Below, in pieces: positions 6,348 to 8,236 of a stretch of DNA of 8,236 nt. Location: NCBI GenBank assembly GCA_035315685.1, contig DATFXR010000807.1:1-8236 (forward strand). The letters run 5' to 3'. The notes below the pieces were generated by a model that saw only the letters and a list, made by a program, of their open reading frames with translations, did not search any database and was not told where the DNA came from. The first letter of the stretch is position 1, and every line of letters begins with the position of its first letter. This DNA is from QHWK01 sp035315685. Its GTDB lineage: Bacteria > Acidobacteriota > Vicinamibacteria > Vicinamibacterales > CAVVIG01. Made by a program: the position numbers and the translations under genes.

Positions 6348-6986
6348 ATTCACGTCGAGACCGCCGGTCCCTTTCAGCAGAACGGCTTCGTCGTCGCGGA
6401 CGAGCGGACCAAAGAGGCGGTGATCATCGATCCGGGCGACGGCGTGCAGTCGCTGCTCGCCTTCGCGGATCGACAATCGCTGGCCATCCGGCACATCCTG
6501 CTCACGCACGCACACATCGATCACGTCACTGGCGTCGCCGCGGCGAAGCGGGCGCTGAACGTGCCCGTCTATCTGCATCGCGATGATCTGTTTCTCTACG
6601 AGCGGGTGGTGCAGCACGGGCAGGTGTTTGGCGTCCGCGTGGAGCCGCAGCCGCCGATCGACGTCTTTTACACGCCGGGTCAGACGATCGGGTTCGGCGA
6701 GTTGCAGGCGGCCGTGCATCACACGCCCGGCCACTGTCCCGGCGGCGTCTGCCTGGCTATTGGCACGCACAGCGCGCCACCCAAGGAACTGTTCGTCGGC
6801 GACACGTTGTTCGCCGGCTCGATCGGCCGGACCGACCTCCCCGGCGGCGACTACAACGTCCTGATCGCCTCCATCCGCAGCGTTCTGTTCCCGTTTGGAG
6901 ACGACGCCGTCGTCCACTCCGGTCACGGTCCGGATACGACCATCGGCCGCGAGCGCTCCACGAATCCGTTTCTGGTCAATGGCTGA
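6342..6986 (+). CDS. Metallo-beta-lactamase-fold hydrolase, GloB-like (glyoxalase II type)
   Basis: The 214-aa protein is a cytoplasmic zinc hydrolase of the MBL superfamily, closest by eye to the short bacterial hydroxyacylglutathione-hydrolase-like group (about 205-215 aa). Members hydrolyse thioesters such as S-lactoylglutathione. The metal ligands are all visible: THAHIDH (H56, H58, D60, H61), HTPGH with H131, D154 in FVGDTLF, and H195 in SGHGPDTTIGRE. The closing ERSTNPF segment is typical of the same group. It lacks the long C-terminal extension that binds glutathione in classical GloB, so the true thiol cofactor and substrate are uncertain. The ATG at 6342 gives the standard MIIHVETAGPFQQN opening, in which the family's QxN is present. 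The stop TGA (6984-6986) lies in the first ATGGCTGA copy of the downstream repeat array. No Shine-Dalgarno sequence precedes the start. Confidence 0.92.
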   Translation: MIIHVETAGPFQQNGFVVADERTKEAVIIDPGDGVQSLLAFADRQSLAIRHILLTHAHIDHVTGVAAAKRALNVPVYLHRDDLFLYERVVQHGQVFGVRVEPQPPIDVFYTPGQTIGFGELQAAVHHTPGHCPGGVCLAIGTHSAPPKELFVGDTLFAGSIGRTDLPGGDYNVLIASIRSVLFPFGDDAVVHSGHGPDTTIGRERSTNPFLVNG

Positions 6987-7114
6987 GGGCTAAATGGCTG
7001 ATGGCTGATGAATACTCGTCATGGCTGATGGCTGATGGCTAATGGCTATGGTTCATGGCTAAACATCGGATGGCCTTTTTCGACCATCAGCCATAGCCAT
7101 CAGCCATCAGCCAT
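6979..7114. repeat. Inverted array of ATGGCTG heptamer repeats between convergent genes
   Basis: ATGGCT occurs 8 times on the + strand (from 6979, 6994, 7001, 7021, 7028, 7035, 7042 and 7055) and its complement AGCCAT 4 times (from 7089, 7095, 7102 and 7109). Most copies are spaced 7 bp apart as ATGGCTG or ATGGCTA. The two orientations face each other: 7021-7040 is perfectly complementary to 7095-7114 over 20 bp, and the pairing continues imperfectly inward to about 7052/7083. The loop (about 7053-7082) holds a T5 run (7076-7080). The array would form a long hairpin in RNA from either gene, so it probably acts as a bidirectional terminator or 3' stabiliser. It overlaps the last codons of both flanking genes. 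Arrays like this look like dispersed intergenic repeats, but I cannot check copy number here. Confidence 0.85.
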
Positions 7115-7388
7115 GTCGGACCGTGATCTCCACCCGGCCGACGCGGAGGCGGTCGCCGTCCGCAATGAGCGCCTTGTTCACACGCCTGCCGTTGACGAAG
7201 GTCCCGTTCGTGCTCTTCAAATCGACTACTTCCAGCTTGTCGGCGCCGGCGGTGATCCGGCAGTGCAATCTCGAGACAAGCGCCGCGTCGACGATGAAAT
7301 CGGCGCGCGGGGCGCGGCCGACGGTTTTGACCGCGCCTGCACGCAGGCGGAACGTCGCCTCGGGTTCGGAACTCTGCAGGATCCACAT
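7107..7388 (-). CDS. Stand-alone FHA-domain protein, 93 aa
   Basis: The whole protein is one forkhead-associated domain, a phosphothreonine-binding module of about 90 residues. Signature residues are present: G24-R25 in VGRAPRADFIV, S39-R40-L41-H42 (VSRLHCRI), and the N61-G62 pair in DLKSTNGTFVNG, which contact phosphothreonine or shape the binding loop. There is no kinase, membrane or secretion domain, so it should be a soluble adaptor that reads Ser/Thr-kinase phosphorylation. A Ser/Thr kinase is encoded about 2.2 kb away in this window, which makes a partnership possible but unproven. The start ATG 7388 begins just before the first beta strand (MWILQSS). The TGA stop lies in the terminal ATGGCTGA copy of the repeat array. 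A TAAAAT -10-like box is 8 nt upstream of the start, with no Shine-Dalgarno sequence. The gene is divergent from the membrane fusion protein gene by 39 bp. Confidence 0.9.
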   Translation of the reverse strand: MWILQSSEPEATFRLRAGAVKTVGRAPRADFIVDAALVSRLHCRITAGADKLEVVDLKSTNGTFVNGRRVNKALIADGDRLRVGRVEITVRHG

Positions 7389-7396
7389 GCCGCAAC

Positions 7397-7402
7397 ATTT
7401 TA
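7397..7402 (-). promoter_or_regulatory. -10-like box TAAAAT for the FHA gene
   Basis: On the minus strand TAAAAT (5 of 6 bases of TATAAT) ends 8 nt before the FHA start codon. The expected transcript would start about 2 nt before the ATG. No recognisable -35 is present 16-18 bp further up. It is a short AT-rich interruption (CATTTTA on +) in a GC-rich gap of 39 bp. No comparable box is seen on the + strand for the gene starting at 7428. Confidence 0.4.
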
Positions 7403-7427
7403 CCCGCCGATTTCGTCACAGCTCTTC

Positions 7428-8236
7428 ATGGCAGCACGCAGATCGCGGAAAGGCCTGTATCTCGGCATCGGTGTGGCGGTTGCGGTCGCCGGCGGCGCAG
7501 CCGGACTGGCCACGCTGAATGGCGCCGCGCCGGACATCGACCCGGCGAAGCTCGCCACCGTCGAGCGCGGCACGATGGTGAAGTCGGTCGTTGCCACCGG
7601 CAAGGTCGAGCCCATCACGAAGGTCGAGATCAAATCCAAGGCGAACGGCATCATCAAGGTGCTCAACGTCGACGTCGATCAGCCGGTCAAGGCCAACGAT
7701 GTGCTCGTCGAGCTCGATCGTGAACAGCTGGCCGCCACGTTGCGCGGCGCCGAAGCCAATCTCCAGGCCGCCCGGGCTTCACTCGAGGGTGCCGAAGCGC
7801 AGCTCAAAAAGAACATCGTCGAGGCCGAGGGCCCTGACGTCGACTTCGCGCAGCGATCGTACGCGCGGGCGCAGACGCTCTTCTCCCAGCACCTGATCGC
7901 GCAATCTGCGCTGGACGACGCCCAGGGCCTCGTCGAGGTCGCGACCAACCGCAAACGCGCCGCTGAATCGCAGCTCGTCGTCAGCCAGGCGAAGGTCGCA
8001 GAAGCCCGGGCGCAGGTGGCCCAGGCAAAGGCGGCGGCCGATCGTGCCGCCGAGGACGTCGCCAACGCGACCATTCGCGCGCCGATTCGCGGCACCGTCC
8101 TGTCGCGCGACGTCGAGATTGGCAGCCCCGTGTCGTCGATTCTCAACCTCGGCGCCAACGCGACGCTGGTCATGACGCTCGGCGACATCGACCAGGTGTT
8201 CGTCCGCGGCAAGGTCGACGAGGCCGACATCGGCCG
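7428..8236 (+). CDS. HlyD/MacA-family periplasmic adaptor (membrane fusion protein), 3'-truncated
   Basis: The frame is open from ATG 7428 to the window end, giving 269 residues. It encodes a membrane fusion protein that links an inner-membrane exporter to an outer-membrane channel. RRSRK precedes an N-terminal membrane anchor at about residues 10-30 (LYLGIGVAVAVAGGAAGLA). The first half of the lipoyl/beta-barrel region follows (TVERGTMVKSVVATGKVEP, 44-62), with the half-lipoyl motif GIIKVLNVDVDQPVKANDVL (74-93). A long alpha-helical hairpin runs at about 98-212, rich in Ala/Gln/Glu and coiled-coil-like. The second lipoyl half is ATIRAPIRGTVLSRDVEIGSPV (214-235). The beta-barrel domain starts near 246 and is cut at the edge. 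Family members are usually 370-420 aa. This order matches MacA-type adaptors that usually precede a MacB-like ABC transporter, so such a gene may follow beyond the window. No Shine-Dalgarno sequence is seen. Confidence 0.93.
   Translation, partial: MAARRSRKGLYLGIGVAVAVAGGAAGLATLNGAAPDIDPAKLATVERGTMVKSVVATGKVEPITKVEIKSKANGIIKVLNVDVDQPVKANDVLVELDREQLAATLRGAEANLQAARASLEGAEAQLKKNIVEAEGPDVDFAQRSYARAQTLFSQHLIAQSALDDAQGLVEVATNRKRAAESQLVVSQAKVAEARAQVAQAKAAADRAAEDVANATIRAPIRGTVLSRDVEIGSPVSSILNLGANATLVMTLGDIDQVFVRGKVDEADIG

Noticed and set aside
6330..6926. 198-codon minus-strand frame opposite the hydrolase
   Set aside because: The plus-strand frame has every MBL metal ligand, and the minus-strand one has no domain character.
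6979..7114. CRISPR array
   Set aside because: Units are 7 bp, directly adjoining and inverted, with no 25-40 bp repeats or unique spacers and no cas genes.
7679..8230. 183-codon minus-strand frame opposite the membrane fusion protein
   Set aside because: It is Ser/Ala/Arg-rich shadow of the Ala/Gln/Glu-rich coiled-coil region of the true gene.

Overview
This is a high-GC bacterial chromosomal window (visibly about two-thirds G+C) with compact gene spacing. It has no mobile elements, RNA genes or CRISPR arrays that I can see. The best lineage guess is Acidobacteriota, perhaps Vicinamibacteria. That rests on a Ser/Thr kinase fused to a TolB-like domain and TPRs, an EntS-like MFS exporter beside it, stand-alone receiver and FHA proteins, and ATGGCTG-type intergenic repeats. 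No marker gene is present, so this is inference.

Layout. Positions 1-922 (+) hold the 3' end of a short-chain dehydrogenase and a small unknown protein. Positions 923-1045 are intergenic with a GC-rich hairpin, facing a convergent MFS exporter (1046-2356, -). The exporter is head-to-head with a large receptor-like Ser/Thr kinase (2378-4924, +), and a 14-bp palindrome in the 21-bp gap carries a perfect TATAAT on both strands. A hairpin-rich convergent gap (4925-5029) follows. Next comes a minus-strand pair, a degenerate receiver protein (5986-6333) overlapping by ATGA a PLP threonine/serine dehydratase (5030-5989). The receiver is head-to-head with a GloB-like metallo-beta-lactamase hydrolase (6342-6986, +), only 8 bp apart. 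An inverted array of ATGGCTG heptamers (6979-7114) separates the hydrolase from a convergent stand-alone FHA protein (7107-7388, -). The last gene is the 5' part of a HlyD/MacA-type membrane fusion protein (7428 to the window end, +), divergent from FHA.

How the parts fit. Nothing here forms one clear pathway. There are signalling parts (kinase, FHA, receiver), two envelope export parts (MFS exporter, adaptor protein) and three metabolic enzymes. The kinase could phosphorylate targets read by an FHA protein, but nothing shows that these two are partners.

The most notable signals are non-coding. None of the visible gene starts has a convincing Shine-Dalgarno sequence. Several have a -10-like hexamer only 7-12 nt upstream of the start codon, which suggests leaderless or near-leaderless mRNAs from overlapping divergent promoters. 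Repeats also supply the stop codons of both convergent genes around 7 kb. I do not see a clearly new multi-gene system.
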